The notes under the pieces: generated by a model
What the model was told of the DNA's origin: nothing
What the model saw: only the letters and a program-made list of their open reading frames with translations
The model's database searches: none
Program-made: the position numbers and the translations under genes
Shown here: piece after piece, positions 1 through 11,332 of the stretch
How positions within the stretch are numbered: position 1 is the first letter of the stretch
Layout of the letters: each line of letters starts with the position of its first letter
Source of the DNA: Pseudopyrenochaeta lycopersici
Taxonomy: Eukaryota > Ascomycota > Dothideomycetes > Pleosporales > Pseudopyrenochaetaceae
Length of the DNA stretch: 64,000 nucleotides
Direction: 5' to 3'
Assembly: GCA_003313425.1 (NCBI GenBank)
Contig: NHZP01000031.1
Location: 62,001-126,000 of the forward strand

Positions 1-1
1 T

Positions 2-145
2 TTGAAGGCCATGTTTCAGGACAAGTCCCTCAAGTTCACACCGTGGTTCAAGCTCATCTGCGAAAGCATGCTTTTCGAATGGTGGGACCACTTGGACTCT
101 GGTCTCGAGAAGTACATGGGGGAGACGGAAATTCGACGGATGTGA
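2..145 (+). CDS. IDI1: Isopentenyl-diphosphate delta-isomerase, C-terminal end (partial)
   Basis: The last 47 codons of a gene that begins before the window, read in frame 2 and ending in TGA at 143-145. The visible segment contains KFTPWFKLICESMLFEWWD, which matches the conserved C-terminal helix of fungal and animal type 1 IPP isomerases. The enzyme interconverts isopentenyl and dimethylallyl diphosphate, feeding the farnesyl diphosphate and ergosterol pathways. Its catalytic Nudix-type core lies outside the window, so completeness cannot be judged. No intron is seen in this part. The identification rests on one short but distinctive motif. Confidence 0.85.
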   Translation: MKAMFQDKSLKFTPWFKLICESMLFEWWDHLDSGLEKYMGETEIRRM

Positions 146-1827
146 GAGGTTGCAGAATTATACCCAGCATTGCAAGAGAAGATGTGAGAAAAGCGCCAAG
201 GCGTGCCAATCATCACAAATTTGTTTGGAGGTTTACGCCTTTAGGGTTCGGAACCAATTGCCGGTGTCTGTCTCTCTTCAAAGTGAGGCGGCTCTCTGCA
301 GGCTCAGCTCACCATAGATATCAATTTTGCAACTCGAGCGAAAGTTACCGATCAAATGACCATTCTCCACGTCCGCTAGTCATGGATCGCATGGCTTTAT
401 CCTGCGTGCATGAACGTCTGCCCCTCTCCTATCACATCACACTCATTCGGTGACAATTACGTGGCAGGCGATCCATCGCATCCCCGCTCATTTTGTCTTG
501 TCAGTTGATAAACGTTTGCAAGGGTATCCAATCCAAAGAATCATGTCGCGGAGACCTTCCGGGCGGTTGATCAGTCGTCTAGGTTATCTACATTGTTGTT
601 TGGCACGACCCTAGTGCTTGCCTGTTTTAGGCAGGTACAGCCGATGGGGCAGAGCAGCCATTCCTTGTTCTCCCCACACTTTCTTACCACCGCCACGGCT
701 ACCGCGTTATCCTGTACTTTGCCTGCAAGCCGAACGCCGCCGACTTCGTTTTTGCAGTAAATGCGATGGGCCATGAACGCTACAGGACTGGCAACCAACG
801 CCGCAATGTGGCAGCTGGATTGAGCCGCACCAACCCAAGCATGACGTTGTGTATCCGGAGACGAATGATAACAGTGAATGCTTGACGAACTAAGCTACTG
901 ATCCTAAGATAGCTCCCGCTGCAACGTACGTCAAGCATGGCCTCCACCTCCACCCGGAGGGCTTGGTGTGTCAACAAGGGTAGGGGCGGAAGTATATCAA
1001 GGCTCTGATAACCCCATCTTTGTCATCCTACCAACATTTGCAACAGGCTTCTCTGCTGACCTATCGTCACTCTTGCACCAACCACGTCTTGCTGTTTTGC
1101 TTACCCCCACGACGCACGCATTCCGCTGCAGCCGATCTCCGCTCAACGAACCCTCACGATACACAGCTCCTCCCGCCGTAGTTGGCCAAGCATCGTACAG
1201 CAGCGCCGTCATTGATCTTGTGACGAGTTGTCAGCGAGTCAAAAGCCACCCCAACTCTGCTGCAGCCATACATTAACCTTCACCATTCCTCCCGCACGAG
1301 GCTGCACAACGATAACCAGACGAGCATACTGTTAATGCAAGGAGACTTGATTGGTCTCCAATATTCCTAGATCCACCATTATAAGGGAGCTCTTCTAACC
1401 TCGCCTATTGATGTCGATTGAGCTACGTCAAGCCTTCACTTCCTTGCGTTACCCTTCTCGAGTCGAGACCGTCTCGAGATCGCAGCTCTCCAGAGTTCAT
1501 ACAGGAGATAGTACTCGTCCCGCTGAAACGTAGACGTTGGAAATAATCCAAAAAAGGTACACCATGGCAGGCAATCGATGGTCACGGCTCCTGCTTAGCC
1601 CAACTACCATCAGCCACAACCAGACTAATCACCTTGTAGTAGCGTTGTTTGAACTGAAGGTCTTCACCTACACATACTCAGTTCAAGTGACTAACTTTAC
1701 GGCGATCACGCCTTCAGTCCTTCGGGAACATTTTCACGCTGGCGTATTATACGACTGTCCCAATTATCAAACGAAGCGGCAGATCCCACTTGAATACTAG
1801 TAGAAAGTTACGAACGAAACCGCAATC
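146..1827. other. Intergenic, no gene recognised
   Basis: About 1.7 kb between IDI1 and the acetyltransferase gene. Short open frames occur on both strands but none resembles a protein family or shows a convincing splice structure. The distal part is probably the IDI1 3' UTR and the proximal part the promoter and 5' UTR of the acetyltransferase. An 81-codon frame from an ATG at 1564-1566, in a good context, ends at 1800; I treat it as chance or a leader open frame. Confidence 0.5.
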
Positions 1828-2701
1828 ATGGCGAAGACTTTCAATGCCGTCTCGCCTGTTACCTGCAACTTTGTTGAATCGAAGTCACCCTTGAAGTCTG
1901 CTAACATTAAAGTCAATGATGTCCCCACCAGTTTCACAATCCTGAAGCAAAACCCTGCCGCTACTGTTCCTCCACCAACCGATGGCATCCGTATTGTCAC
2001 GGCTGCGGAATACAAGCAGGCAGCTGCCTGTCTGGCAGAGGCATTTGGTCAGGATGATGTTGCTCGTTACTTCATTGACGTGCCTGATCGTGAGCATTGG
2101 ACTGAAGAGGAAAAATGGGCTCTGCATGTTGAGATTCTCGAATATGTCACGTATGCTCATATTCTGAAGGGTATGGTGACGACGGTAGGAGACTTTGAAG
2201 CGGTCGCGCTTTGGTAGGCTTCAACGCAAATCCCCTCTGTTACATTAGCATGCTGATTGACTCAGGATGCCACCTGGGCAGAATATGGATGACTATCTGA
2301 CCATTTTCCGCAGCGGCATGTGGCGCCTCAACTACCGCCTTTCCACAGAAGGCAAGCGTCGTTTCTTCAACGAGTTTCTGCCGTTACTCCACGACACCAT
2401 GCATGCTACGCTTGGTGACCGCGAGAACGAGGCGTGGTACCTTGTCTACATTGGGACACGGCCCCGTGGACGTGGCAAGGGACACGCTCGTAAGCTCATT
2501 GAGCATGTGACCAAGCTGGCCGACCGCGAGGGTAGAGCTTGCTACCTGGAATCGAGCAACGTGAGCAATCCACCGATCTATAGACGCTTCGGCTTCGAGG
2601 AGTGTCGTACGATCCACCTCCAGCGCGGAGCGAGGAACATCCCGCTCGATATAATGGTTCGTGAGCCAGTGCTTCAGGGCAAGAAGAGAAATGCGCTGTA
2701 G
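1828..2701 (+). CDS. GNAT-family N-acetyltransferase
   Basis: Two exons, 1828-2213 and 2266-2701, give 273 residues. The 52-bp intron starts GTAGGC, has a CTGATTGAC branch-like site and ends CAG; it splits the Trp codon of a WMPPGQNMDDY motif. The N-terminal half has a substrate-side region with FGQDDVARYF. The C-terminal half carries the acetyl-CoA loop of the GNAT fold, GTRPRGRGKGHARKLI (about residues 197-212), followed by NPPIYRRFGFEE, the typical strand-helix with Tyr/Phe. Proteins of this layout transfer acetyl groups from acetyl-CoA to small amines or lysine; the substrate cannot be read from sequence. The start is the first in-frame ATG, in ATCATGG context. Confidence 0.85.
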
Positions 2702-3434
2702 AGTGGTGAAGACGTTAGATGTGGAGAGAGCAAAGGGCACCGATTCAACACGAGTAGCCTAGGCGAGGATTTGATTCTGGACGTGTGAGAAGCGTGAGGG
2801 TCCTTCAACAGGAAAGTTTTATGATTTACAAGTTTTTTTTTTTCCTCGGCTCTCTGCTTAGACACATTCTTTCCAAAGGCGAGTACATGCTCTGTTGGTT
2901 CCGCTTACCAGGGTTGAGTCCGAGCTCTATGGTCCAACGTGTAATAAAGTCGTTGTTCTCGGCAACAGGCAGCAGGGGTACCCAACCTTTGGGGAGCAAA
3001 CGGTTGCTGATGCAGTGGGGACGAGTTGCGAAAATGCACCATGTATGAAATGCATCTTCTCAGGCTGTGTGATGTTTGGCCAGTGATGTTTGATCTTTGC
3101 AGGAGCATTGCTGACCGTTCAGATTGAGCAGCGCCAGGACGGGGACAAATTGCGGTGTCGCACGTTCATGCCGTTGGCCAGATGAAACACGCAGCGCCCA
3201 CGCAGTGCCAACGCAGTGCGTCGTCGATGGCGTCGGTTGCAGACTTGTCTGCTCATTTCCTCCTTGGCCCGAATTCACTTGGACGCTCTCTTTTTGCTGC
3301 GAGACCGACTTACCAGGCCATCCGCATTCGCTCGTGTCTGGCCAGCTTCACGGGGTGAGGCTAATCGATAAACGTCTCCCCACCCACTCGGCTGCACGAG
3401 GCGCCCATCGACGGGTTGGAGGCTGCCCGCCGCC
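2702..3434. other. Intergenic, no gene recognised
   Basis: About 730 bp between two plus-strand genes. It contains an A/T-rich probable 3' UTR near 2830 with a run of T, then GC-rich sequence just upstream of 3435 that is probably the next gene's 5' UTR. No protein-coding signal was recognised. Confidence 0.5.
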
Positions 3435-4793
3435 ATGGTCGCCCAACGACGATACTCGGTCACCGGCCAGACGCCGCCAGACGATGCCGAGGCCATGAAG
3501 GCGCGCTCGCCGAAGCTGCAGGCTCTCGACACCAGCGTGCAGACGACCAGCTGCGGGCTCTGCGAAGGCGGCGCCGAGGCCAGCAAGCTGAGCACCGCCT
3601 GCGACGACGGCGGAGCGGAGCAGCGGCGAGGGCGCAACATGGCACAGGCAGGGACGGCAGTGCGGACGTCGAGCAAACGATCGGCCACGCAGCTGCCCTC
3701 GCCCAACTCGCCGTCCCATGAGCTGCCCCCCAAGATGGCCCGGTACAGACTGGGCTGCGACGCCGACGCCGACGTGGACATGGACGCCGCCACGGACACA
3801 GACACGGACACAGACAGCGACTCGGATGCCACCGACGTCTTCCGCGACGGCAGTGAACGGGAAGACGAAGACTTGGGCTCTGAGAGCCAGGCCACCTCGG
3901 TGCCCTCTACGCCAGAGTACTCGCGCCCGCCGTGTGCCTTGAGCCTGCCCGATGCCGCCAGCCTGGAGCAGCTGCAGCTGTGTGCCGCCGACGGGCCCGA
4001 CGATGATTGCATGGAGCACCTCGCCCTGTCGCCGCCGCACTCCCGCAACCACAGCCTCGACCGCATCCAGCTCGACGAGAAGCGCAACGAGAAGCGCGAC
4101 CTGCACCAGAGCTGGGCGCTCCATGTCCACCATGCCCCAGCACCACCGCCCCACGCCATCCACACTCCGCTGACCTTGCTCACCCTGCCGCCCGAAATCC
4201 GTCACCACATCTACCGCCACTGTGACAATCTTGTCATCGACAAGCCCCTCGTATACTGCATATCCACCTTCGACGGCGAAATGCAGCACCCCCTGGCTTC
4301 CGTCTCCCGCCAGGTTCGGTCCGAAGCCCTCGCCATCTTCTACAGCTACAACACCTGGGTCATCAAGGTCGAGTTCCGCATCATGTACGAAGCCTTCCAA
4401 GACTGGATCATCCGCCTTGGTCACGGCGCTGGCCTGCTCCGCCTTGTCAGCTTCTCCGTCCGTGGCTCGCTGTTCAAGCCGAAGCGGACGCACCCGCAGA
4501 GCCCCTCAATGGCGCTGAATGCACAGCTCGTTGCGGGAGCGCGGGGGAGGGACGACTTGTATTGTCCCCCAGATGGCGACGCGAGCTTCAAGATCGATTT
4601 GAGCGAGAAGTACCTTGGCGGCAAGGTATTGCTTGTGAGGAATGATGGCACCGACGAGGCTGCCGATAAGGCCACCGCTTACCTAGCCAACGCCATCGCG
4701 CATCTTTGGGAGAAGAGACGGGCTGGCACATTGAATGGCCAGGATTGGGTTACCATGGTTGACAACTTCATCAGCTTCATCGGCGGTTGGTAA
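3435..4793 (+). CDS. 2EXR/F-box-like domain protein
   Basis: A single-exon frame of 452 residues. The first 240 or so residues are low complexity: basic and Ser-rich, then an acidic Asp/Thr stretch around residues 110-135 (alternating TD and SD). The folded part begins with LTLLTLPPEIRHHIYRHC (about 243-260), the motif of the fungal 2EXR/F-box-like family, then PLASVSRQVRSEALAIFYSYNTW, also typical. The family is expanded in Dothideomycetes. Some members are predicted to bind Skp1-like partners, but the function of most is unknown. GC-rich coding sequence produces long mirror frames on the minus strand (for example 3348-4493); these have no family resemblance and are shadows. The start ATG lies in CGCCATGG context. 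Confidence 0.8.
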   Translation: MVAQRRYSVTGQTPPDDAEAMKARSPKLQALDTSVQTTSCGLCEGGAEASKLSTACDDGGAEQRRGRNMAQAGTAVRTSSKRSATQLPSPNSPSHELPPKMARYRLGCDADADVDMDAATDTDTDTDSDSDATDVFRDGSEREDEDLGSESQATSVPSTPEYSRPPCALSLPDAASLEQLQLCAADGPDDDCMEHLALSPPHSRNHSLDRIQLDEKRNEKRDLHQSWALHVHHAPAPPPHAIHTPLTLLTLPPEIRHHIYRHCDNLVIDKPLVYCISTFDGEMQHPLASVSRQVRSEALAIFYSYNTWVIKVEFRIMYEAFQDWIIRLGHGAGLLRLVSFSVRGSLFKPKRTHPQSPSMALNAQLVAGARGRDDLYCPPDGDASFKIDLSEKYLGGKVLLVRNDGTDEAADKATAYLANAIAHLWEKRRAGTLNGQDWVTMVDNFISFIGGW

Positions 4794-5476
4794 TGAGAGA
4801 CGTGTGAGAGAAATATAGCATTTCATCTGCGTTCCAGCATTTCTGCTTTTTCTGCATTTTCTGCACTGGTATGGAGGGGGCGTTTTGGGACGGCAAAATA
4901 CTCAAGGCTAATGGCTTTCACTCGCAAGCAATCGACACTTTTGCCTACGTTGCATCGACGATAATGAACTCGACGGGTGTGTGGTGATCAAAGTCAATGG
5001 CTTGTTTCGTTTCTTTTCTTTTCTTTTCTTTTTGAGATGGACATGTTCCGGTAATATACCCACTTCTATTTTCGATTAAATAATCCCAGATATATCTACA
5101 TCCTCATACTCCTTTCCTATTGCAGATCGACGTGTGCAAAATAAAATAAAAATTTTTGGAGCATCCCTTTCATCTACAAAAGGTACCGGCGCTCTCGGTC
5201 TTTGCTCAATGCCACAAGACACGAGCAAACCGGGGATTCGGGGCTGCAGGACCCGACTTGATATCTACAGCATTCTCGTAAGGGGTAGTGTTGGGCTTGA
5301 ATGAGCTGACCATTCGGTTTCCGGAATTGTCCTTTCCGGCTGGCACGTGCGCACATACTACTTCGGTCCTCAAAGGCATCATCTCACATCACTGTCTCTG
5401 TACTTCTCACGCCTTTCTTCTGTCTTCTTTCCTAGTCACTCATTTCTTAGATTTGATACGTTTCAATTGGGTCATC
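4794..5476. other. Intergenic with ERG2 promoter
   Basis: No gene recognised. It includes a TTTTC/TTTCT-rich segment (5008-5033), an A/T-rich stretch (5075-5160), and the ERG2 5' region, where pyrimidine-rich sequence at 5395-5460 precedes the start codon as is common in filamentous fungi. Confidence 0.5.
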
Positions 5477-6192
5477 ATGCGCCTCCTCAGCATCCTCAGC
5501 ATCGTCTTGGGTGCACTTGCCTCTCTGATGTATATTTTGGAGTCCCATCTTGAGAAATTCTACATCTTCACGCCGTCTGAATTACATGCCCTTTCTCTGG
5601 AGGCTGTTGAGAAGTACGGCAATGATACCACATCCGTAGTATCCCACATTGTCTCGTCTCTGTCACATACCCATGCCTCCCACGTCAACCTCGACGAAGA
5701 ATGGATTTTCAACAACGCTGGCGGAGCAATGGGCGCCATGTATATCATCCACGCTTCCATCACTGAGTATCTCATCATATTTGGCACTGCTATCGGCACA
5801 GAAGGGCACACGGGACGACATACTGCAGATGACTACTTCCACATTCTTCGCGGCGAGCAGCTAGCCTACGCGCCTGGCAAGGGTGTTTATGAGCCTGAGA
5901 GGTATCCACAGGGCAGTGTTCATCACTTAAAAAGAGGAGAGGTGAAACAGTATAAGATGGAGACTGGATGCTTTGCGTTAGAATACGCCAGGGGGTGGAT
6001 TCCGCCGATGTTGGGGTTCGGATATGCTGATAGTAAGTCTGATATCTAAGCTAGCCATCAGAGTATGGGGGAAAAGGCAGCTAACGATCGCGCAAAGCAT
6101 TCTCAAGTACCCTGGACTTCCCGACATTATGGCGGACTACGTGGATTACAGGACGAGAGATGTTGGGGAACCTAGCCATGGGGAAGCTATAA
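5477..6192 (+). CDS. ERG2: C-8 sterol isomerase (ERG2/sigma-1 receptor family)
   Basis: Two exons, 5477-6032 and 6098-6192, give 216 residues, the usual length. The 65-bp intron (GTAAGT, branch GCTAACG, acceptor AAAG) restores the conserved FSSTLDFPTLW stretch and the C-terminus WITGREMLGNLAMGKL; reading through without splicing loses this. The protein has one N-terminal membrane segment (about residues 3-22) and the family core: EEWIFNNAGGAMGAMYIIHA, HTGRHTADDYF and GEVKQYKM. It shifts the C8-C9 double bond of fecosterol to C7 in the endoplasmic reticulum during ergosterol synthesis and is the target of morpholine-type inhibitors in fungi. An in-frame ATG 63 codons upstream (5288) would add an unrelated extension, so 5477 is preferred. 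It ends 133 bp from the end of the convergent GFA gene. Confidence 0.95.
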
Positions 6193-6325
6193 AAGACGAC
6201 AAGTTCAAAGCTTGCATTGTTTCCCACAGACAAACTTTTAATTATTCAAGTGCCTCCAAGGCCTCAATCGCGGGTACCTCATTTTCATGCACACGCAGTG
6301 TGAAGCCTCTCACCACTTCCTTGTC

Positions 6326-6975
6326 TCAATCGCCACCATTCTTTATAAAATTGCCGATTTTACCTCTAAAACTCCTACCAACTTCCTTATCCAGCAACCA
6401 TTTCTCACCTTCAAATGCATCTGTGACCCCCGGAATCTCATTCTCGGAATAGATATGATATCGCGGACTCCCTAGTATCTTCCCCCAACCCCCGATTCTT
6501 CGAATATGCCTACCCGTCTCATCCTCCCACGCACTCTCCTCATCTCGTTTTCCGCAGAGGACATCCTCGTCAAAGGCACCGAGGTTGATTTGCACGATGT
6601 CGGGTTCTGATGAGTCGTGGAAAGTCAAGGCGCTACCGCACGTGCTGCAAAAGCCGCGGGAGGTGTTGGGTGAAGAGGCATAGGTTTTGTAGGATGCGTT
6701 TGAGGAGAGTGCAGGGGTGATGTTGGACTTGGGAAAGCCACAGTTTTGCGGCAAGAGGGAGCCGGAGTGTTTGCGGCACATGGTGCATTGGCATATGCCA
6801 TTCTGGTAGCGGAACTTCAGTGAAATGCAATTGTTTAAAAGCGTGGGTTAGGCGAGAGAGGTATACACACACTTAGCGGCGGCCAATCTTGCTCATTGGG
6901 AAATCCAATTGTAAAACGTACAGCACCACAAAGGCAGCCGCCCGAGATGCTTTCAGGGCGAGATGTGTCCGTCAT
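6326..6975 (-). CDS. GFA/CENP-V domain protein
   Basis: Two exons on the minus strand, 6871-6975 and 6326-6814, encode 197 residues. The 56-bp intron (GTGTGT...CTAAC...GAAG) is the only choice that keeps phase between exon 1 and the CQCTMCRKHSG motif. Zinc-binding cysteine pairs are visible: SGGCLCGAVRF near residue 13-21, CQCTMCRKHSG near 43-53 and CSTCGSALTF near 87-96. Bacterial members were named glutathione-dependent formaldehyde-activating enzymes, though fungal paralogues are numerous and mostly uncharacterised, so the reaction is not assigned. It converges on ERG2. Confidence 0.85.
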
Positions 6976-7403
6976 TATATCCTATATGCAGTCGTGAGGA
7001 CTCGAGAAGGGTGGATTCGGCTGTGATGTTTAAAGTGAATGGAATAAAAGCAATCGTGGACCAAAATCAAGCAAGGACAGCCGTCAGAGTAGTTGTGAGA
7101 ATGAACAGCAGAAGGCGTGTTCACGGCTTGACGCACTAGATATGATCGTCTATCTGTAAGCTGACGTACATACTACCTAAGTGGCAGCTGCAAAGAAGGC
7201 CTTGTACGAAATACGAAGCTATTGAGGAGACCAATCAAAAAATTGCACGGCTGAGGTACTGCATTGTTGACATGGTCTCAATCGCACATTGCGGAAAGTC
7301 AAAGTCATAAATTGAGTGAGGCTACGAGCAGCAATCAAACCGCAATCCTACCAATGTCCTGACGCAAACGAACCTGACGCCGTCATTGCTCATAATGACT
7401 CTT
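6976..7403. other. Intergenic between two minus-strand genes
   Basis: About 430 bp holding the NUF2 3' UTR and the GFA gene promoter. Nothing else was recognised. Confidence 0.5.
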
Positions 7404-8907
7404 TCAAATGCTCTGCTCCATCTCCGTGATATACAGCTTGATATGGCTTTCCATCTTTAGATACTCATCGTGAGCCGCGTGTACTTCATTTTCGATATTG
7501 TCCTTGAGCTCCGCCATCTTCTTCTCCGTCTGTTCAATGCGAACTCGTCGCCTCTCCATCTCGCGGCCTTTTTCGCCCCTCTCTTCTGCAAGCTTCGAGT
7601 GCGTGTCTCGCAGCTCTTCCATGCGTTTACGTGCGCGCTCTGCTTCCTCATCGGCCTTGGCTTTCAATTTGTCTGTTCGCGCGTTGACATTGCCTAATTG
7701 CTTTTGCAAAAGTCTCTCTTGTCGTTCGACGTCGCGGACATTATTGCTCCGGTCTGCGAGCGCGTCTCTGTGCCTGCCGGCCTTTGCCAATTCCTCTTCC
7801 TCCCTGGAGAGATCTGCTTGAACGTCGGTAAGTAATCGTGTACATGAAGTGACGTCGGTTGCGACGACACCGAATGAATCTGACGATGTTTGAAGTGCAC
7901 GAGCCCGGCGATCCAAGGCGTCGATGTGTGATTTGTCGCTTGCGAGTCGGTCGTTCAGGTCGCGCAACGAATCTTCCAACGCGGTCGGGCTTTGTTGTGT
8001 ATACGGCTTCAATTTCAACACCTCACGCTGCACATTCTCCTTATTCTCGACCTTCTGCTGAAGCAGCTCTTTCAGCCTGCTCTGCTCTGCTCGGGCACGC
8101 TCCAGTTTCTCAGCAACTGCCTCTTGGCCCCTCTTCAGCTCCAGCAGCCTGTTCTTAAGCTCATTATTCCGCTTTTCCTTTTCTTGCATCAACTTCTGGG
8201 TCGCGGCACGATTGCGTTCGAGGTCGGCAAGCTGCATTTCCTTGGCCTGTTTGTCGTCGTACAGCTGCTCGATCCGAAGCTTGGTGCGCTCAGCCTTGTT
8301 GAAGTGCTCATCGATTACTTCGGTTTGTGATTCACGGAAGCGGATGAAGTTGATCATATATGAGAAGATCTTGACTAGGCGGCCATGCGTAGGCTTGTAC
8401 AGGTCGTTGAAGGTGAAGTCATGGATGCCGCACTGTGCCTGTCAGCTTGAAAGTATCCCACATGCGTCGCTGTGTACGAGGCGCAAACGCTCTGCAACTC
8501 ACCTCGCGCAAAAGCTTCCTCAGCGTGACGAAGAAGGCCATCAAGTCCCGCGTATCGCTCGTGAAGATCCTCTCTGCATCACCGCCACACATGTCTTCGG
8601 CGGCGGCGCGCATCGCAGGCGCAACGACTTCGCGTGTCGTGTTCATCAGCAGCTCTGCCAGCCATTCGAACACTTTCTGGATAATCTGTGGGTTTGGTTT
8701 TTGAAGATCTGAGACTGTGAAACTGATGCCGATGTCTGTGATGCAGCCTGCAATCTCCACGTCGGGCTATGGCCGTTAGCTATGCGCCTGTCAAAGAAGA
8801 ACCTGGCTGCATACAAGAGTCATGAAAGCATCATGTTCACTGGCAGCAGGTGTGCGCTGATTGTGTGAGGCGGCGCGCACAGTGCTCATGCGCGGATTAA
8901 AAGACAT
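7404..8907 (-). CDS. NUF2: Kinetochore protein Nuf2
   Basis: Three exons (8815-8907, 8503-8766, 7404-8432) joined in phase 0 give 461 residues, the usual Nuf2 length. Introns are 48 and 70 bp; the first has only a short gap between its GCTAACG branch and TAG acceptor. The N-terminus MSFNPRM and the segments [33 protein letters not shown] and [16 protein letters not shown] form the calponin-homology domain (about residues 30-165). The remainder is one long coiled coil ending in [16 protein letters not shown]. Nuf2 pairs with Ndc80 in the NDC80 complex, which attaches kinetochores to microtubules. All expected parts are present. Confidence 0.95.
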
Positions 8908-11332
8908 TTCGAGGATGCGACGGTGCTCTCAAGACGGCTGTTTGAGTCAACGGTATAGAGCTGGCTGTGTGCGTCGACAATATTGGGGTTGGCTATGGTG
9001 TTGTTGCCAGGCGCAAACGGCAGGCATTGTTTGTTTACAGAGCTCTGTTGGCAAGACAAGCCGCAAGACTGACCTTTCCTAATTAGTTAATCGCTCGTCT
9101 GGGCCACATCACTCTGCATCACGTGACAGGCCGCCAACAGCCTGTACTGAAGCTGGCTACTCGCATCCACTCCCAAAGTTAACCCGCTGATGACACGAGC
9201 ATCAGAGTTTCGCTTCAACTTGAAGAATGTGCATGCCTCTTATTATTGCTCATTTCACCCCGTTCAAGCGCTGACAGCCTATCAAGTGCGGGATCAGAGC
9301 GCTATCTTCCAGCTCTTTCAAGAGCACACACGTTCGCCCAGAGGCCAGTATATGCTGCGCCGTTGCTGTGGCGGCTGTCGTGAGCACAGAGCTTCAGCTG
9401 TGTCGTCGGTGAACCTGTCTGTACTTCGTGAAGGTGAATGGAGATCGGCGCGATTGGCCAAAGCACAAAAGGTTCGCTCCGCATGTCTACTTCAGGATTG
9501 AACTCCGCAAGTGGACGTCAGTCCAAGAGATATTTCGCTTCTTAGGAGCCAATCTGTATGCTCGCATCTGCAATGGCCACAATGCATCAAGACGTCATAT
9601 GATCAAGAAGCGCAATCATGGCTGCGAGAGGCGGCCTGCTGGTATGCCGCTCGGTCGACTTTCTCCATTGCAGTGCGGGAGTCATGTCTGCATGTGCGTG
9701 GAGAAAGAAAGTTCAAGAGCGCCGTTAGGGGCCCGACCTCTCGATAGCGTTAAAACTTGGAAGTGCGCTAGTGTCCTGCCTTTTTGATGGAGCACACATG
9801 CATGTGTAATCGTGCAGAGATTGTTGTATTCACCGCCTGTCCGCAATTGTATGAAGAATCCAAAAATGACCCAGGCAGGAATGTCCATGGACACTCAGGA
9901 GCCCTTTGGTCTATATATGTCCCATCCAAGGACGGGCATGTTGACCGCGGTTGAGGTAAGACATGATGAAACACAGCAGCTCGCATTTGAGACACCAACA
10001 TGCCACGCCCGGGCTGTTCCACAGCCGCAGGTGGCTCTGCACATCTGTTGTTGACACACAAAGAAGGAAATATGGATACAATTGTCTGTTCTGTGGCCAG
10101 AGATGGATGTGCAACGCGAGCGCGGACATGATGTCAAAGAATAAGGCGTGGCCCAAAGCAGGCGGCCATATGCATGCTCAAAGCACGGGTACCTGAGTGG
10201 AAGACTTGCTAGATGCTGTCGACGCGGTCCACTTGGGCGAGGGGAGCTGCAGGAGGATTCGGACATGACTGGCGTGATTGGAGGAGACGATGTGCATTTC
10301 CATGGACCCGGCTAGAGATGGTACCGTTTGCTTGTCGTCCCTGCAAGTCCGACGTGGCTCTCCACAATGCCGCTGGCTTTCAATACTTCGCGCAGCACTG
10401 GCATGCACAGCCGCGCGATCCAAGTGAGGTGTCGCAGCTGGTCCGCGGCCATGGTGCAGTGTTTGATGCTGGCGTGGGCGAGGTTCCTGGTCGCCGCAAG
10501 CACCAAAGGCTGAGAAACGTGGTCGAGAGATTGAAGCAAAGTTGGAGGAGATGCCCTGCTGAAGGGAACATGTCAGGGCGCGGCGTGATTGGCGGCGAGC
10601 GTTGATGAGCGAAGCCCAGCGCCGGGGTCCCATGATGGGTTCTGGTGGCGTCCGTGTAGAGTAGCCGTATGAGGCCTCTGGCAGAGGCAAAAACGCTGCT
10701 AGCCACGACAGTGGCCGGCCGAGCGATCGGCGCGACAATCTGGATGAGCGTTATGGCGTGCCAGTGCTGCGCAGTGCCAGTCACACCTCGCGTTGACTTG
10801 ACGCAGCAGCGTGGATTTAAAGCAGCGGCGCCGCCTGTGCTCGGGCAGGGAGGAGCCCCGACAGGATCGAGCAATTCCCCGAAACAAAAAAGAAGGTTAT
10901 ATTTTTGGCTGCGTCCTCGTGGTGGGGGGGCTTGCTGTCCAGACGTGCAGGCGACGAGCGCCCGTTTCCAAGTCGCAGTGGATCCCTTACATCACTCACA
11001 CAGGGCCACATTCACTTGCACCACTGCCCTCCTCTCCCTTTTCCTCTCCAGCCCACGGCTTCGACCACGCCCACACGCTTGCCCGCTTGCACACTCGTCC
11101 ACGCCTTGCAGCCCGCCTCTGCAGCCGTTGCCGCCAAGTGCCACTCCCGACTCAGCCCGCAATATGCAGCCCCTCAGCCGACCGTGCAGCGTCACCACTC
11201 CAAGATAGCACCCGCATCTTATCCGCTATCCGCCGTCCGCAACTCGCAAGTCGCGGTCGCGCCGTCACGTTTGCGTCCGCGACCACCACCACCTCGGCCA
11301 CGCAGCCTTCGCTCTGACAGCAGCGCGCACCC
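8908..11332. other. Long intergenic region, no gene recognised
   Basis: About 2.4 kb between divergent genes. Open frames up to 186 codons exist (minus, 10178-10738) but have biased Ser/Arg composition, no family resemblance and no consistent splice sites. The right-hand 350 bp is C/T-rich and is probably the 5' UTR and promoter of the gene at 11333. A non-coding transcript cannot be excluded from sequence alone. Confidence 0.45.

Noticed and set aside
3348..4493. 381-codon minus-strand frame opposite the 2EXR-like gene
   Set aside because: GC-rich coding DNA gives long mirror frames; the composition is repetitive Val/Gly/Arg with no family motif, while the plus strand has a clear conserved domain.
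6024..6452. Extended plus-strand frame as the ERG2 C-terminus
   Set aside because: It uses the wrong phase; splicing at 6033-6097 gives the conserved ERG2 end and stops at 6192, avoiding overlap with the GFA gene.
10178..10738. 186-codon minus-strand frame
   Set aside because: Biased composition, no start context, no similarity and overlapping alternative frames of similar length on both strands.
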